Assembly: GCA_959607825.1 (NCBI GenBank) | Contig: CAUHNW010000013.1 | Span: forward strand, 1 to 64,000 | From: HGM13006 sp900757695 | GTDB taxonomy: Bacteria; Bacillota; Clostridia; Oscillospirales; Oscillospiraceae | Reading direction: 5' to 3' | DNA: 64,000 nt | Shown here: piece after piece, positions 63,106 through 64,000 of the stretch | Layout of the letters: each line of letters opens with the position of its first letter | How positions within the stretch are numbered: the stretch's first letter is position 1 | Notes under the pieces: model-generated | Told to the model about the DNA's origin: nothing | Seen by the model: the letters and a program-made list of their open reading frames with translations, nothing else | Database searches by the model: none | Position numbers and translations under genes: made by a program

Positions 63106-64000
63106 AAGGACCTCCTTCCCCGTATCAGCAGAAAGATCAGAAATGGAACGCCAAGAAGGCTTGTAAAGATGCTCACCGGAAGCTCCACAGAGGCGAGACT
63201 GCGGGCCAGAATATCCGCACCGCACAGCAGGATCGCCCCGAGGATCCCGCCCAGCGCCATGGTGCCCGGGCGGTTATTGCCGGTGAGCAAACGGGCAATA
63301 TGGGGGGCCAGCAGGCCAATAAAGCTGATGAGCCCCGTGAGACTGACGATGCTGGAAACCACCAGAGTGGTCAGCAGCAGAATCACCAGCCGGAGCCTTC
63401 CAACGCTGACTCCCAGCAGCTGGGCCTCTCCCTCGTCCTGTGCCAGCAGGAGGATCTGGCGGTGCAGAAAGAACAGCACGACCAGACAGCTCAGGCTCAG
63501 GATCAGATTTCCGCCCATGGAATATCCGCTGATGCCGCTGAGACTGCCCATGATCCAGTATTCAATGGAGGCCAGCTGCCGCTGGGGGTCGGCCATGAGC
63601 TTGAGGCACATGAGCACGGTCTGGGCCAGCGCATGGACGGCAATGCCCGAGAGCACGATGGTGCTGTTTTTCCCGCTTTTGTCCAGCAGAGAGAGGGCCA
63701 GCACCATTCCCAAGGCCAGCAGTGCACCGGTAAAGGCGGAGGCGGTGACGGCGCCTGCGCCGGAAAAGAGTAAAATGCCTGCGGCAGCACCGGCACTGGC
63801 CCCGGAGCTGATGCCGATGATGTCCGGGGAGGCCAGCGGGTTGCGAAAGACCGTCTGATAGATAAACCCGGCGATTCCCAGCGCAAAGCCGCCTACCACG
63901 CCTACCAGTGTCCGGCTGAACCGAAGGGTCCAGAAGATCCGCCGCTGAAGGGGATCCCCGGAGAGCAGCCGATCCAGAGAAAGGGGGTATTTTCCGGTGA
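63102..64000 (-). CDS. FecCD-type ABC transporter permease, 5' end beyond window
   Basis: At least 299 residues are visible. The frame runs open to the right edge, so the N-terminus is missing. Conserved features are LRFSRTLVGVVGGFALGIAG, NPLASPDIIGISSGASAGAA, GLISFIGLLAPHIARLLTG and about eight membrane segments, all typical of BtuC/FecCD permeases. It overlaps the ATPase gene by 4 bp. A substrate-binding protein is expected just outside the window. Confidence 0.9.
   Translation of the reverse strand, partial: TGKYPLSLDRLLSGDPLQRRIFWTLRFSRTLVGVVGGFALGIAGFIYQTVFRNPLASPDIIGISSGASAGAAAGILLFSGAGAVTASAFTGALLALGMVLALSLLDKSGKNSTIVLSGIAVHALAQTVLMCLKLMADPQRQLASIEYWIMGSLSGISGYSMGGNLILSLSCLVVLFFLHRQILLLAQDEGEAQLLGVSVGRLRLVILLLTTLVVSSIVSLTGLISFIGLLAPHIARLLTGNNRPGTMALGGILGAILLCGADILARSLASVELPVSIFTSLLGVPFLIFLLIRGRRSL

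Overview
The window looks like chromosomal DNA of a strictly anaerobic, high-GC Firmicute, most plausibly a gut Oscillospiraceae relative (Flavonifractor/Intestinimonas-like). This is inferred from strong AGGAGG ribosome sites, a T-box leader, a YtrA-type GntR regulator, an SLH-domain surface protein, DUF5685, typical DUF559-associated palindromic repeats, and many Mo- and flavin-dependent reductive enzymes without any oxygen-dependent ones. No rRNA, phage or CRISPR array is present. There is one tRNA, tRNA-Leu(CAG).

Layout. 1-1.0 kb: palindromic repeats, a DUF559 endonuclease gene and a T-box leader pointing at it. 1.4-3.6 kb: small hypothetical genes and an AraC regulator. 3.8-17.1 kb: an unusual accessory cluster with an orphan solute-binding lipoprotein, a protein with two Csx3-like repeats, three SnoaL-like proteins, two related beta-helix proteins (one cytosolic, one lipoprotein), a VanZ-RDD membrane protein, a thioesterase and a transglutaminase-SLH protein. 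Four of these proteins carry Gly-Pro-Gly-Gly repeats. 17.2-27.4 kb: redox enzymes (flavodoxin-like, alcohol dehydrogenase, Fe-S old-yellow-enzyme type), regulators and two transporters. 27.6-34.4 kb: an EAL-domain signalling protein, an SDR/LysR pair and a GrpE-like/J-domain/DUF5685 operon.

34.6-54.9 kb is the most interesting part. A long operon holds five small genes, a two-subunit molybdenum enzyme that matches pyrogallol-phloroglucinol transhydroxylase (AthL/AthS), a thiolase and a beta-keto-acid cleavage enzyme (BKACE). About 8 kb further on, a second operon encodes a cyclase-family hydrolase, a 3-hydroxyacyl-CoA-dehydrogenase-like protein, a DUF3870 protein and a Na+/solute symporter. 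Together these suit anaerobic pyrogallol/phloroglucinol breakdown to acetoacetate and acetyl-CoA units. Both operons start from nearly identical promoters with a 19-bp spacer and an internal dyad, the hallmark of MerR-family activation. A MerR-type regulator is encoded divergently from the second one. A third similar dyad lies in the leader of a dicarboxylate-type transporter at 25.7 kb.

Between the two operons, a Moco-riboswitch-controlled operon (moeA, a molybdopterin-binding protein, moaA, moaC, moaB/mog) supplies the cofactor. Further right are an acyl-thioesterase-MobA fusion (guanylyltransferase for the MGD form) and, at 61-64 kb, an NTPase-MocA fusion with a ModE-like regulator and a FecCD-type ABC transporter, probably for molybdate. 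The rest (PadR/DUF1700/DUF4097, YtrA/ABC-2 exporter, DtxR-like regulator, mtnA) is ordinary. Functions for the aromatic pathway are inferred from family, motif and context, not proven.
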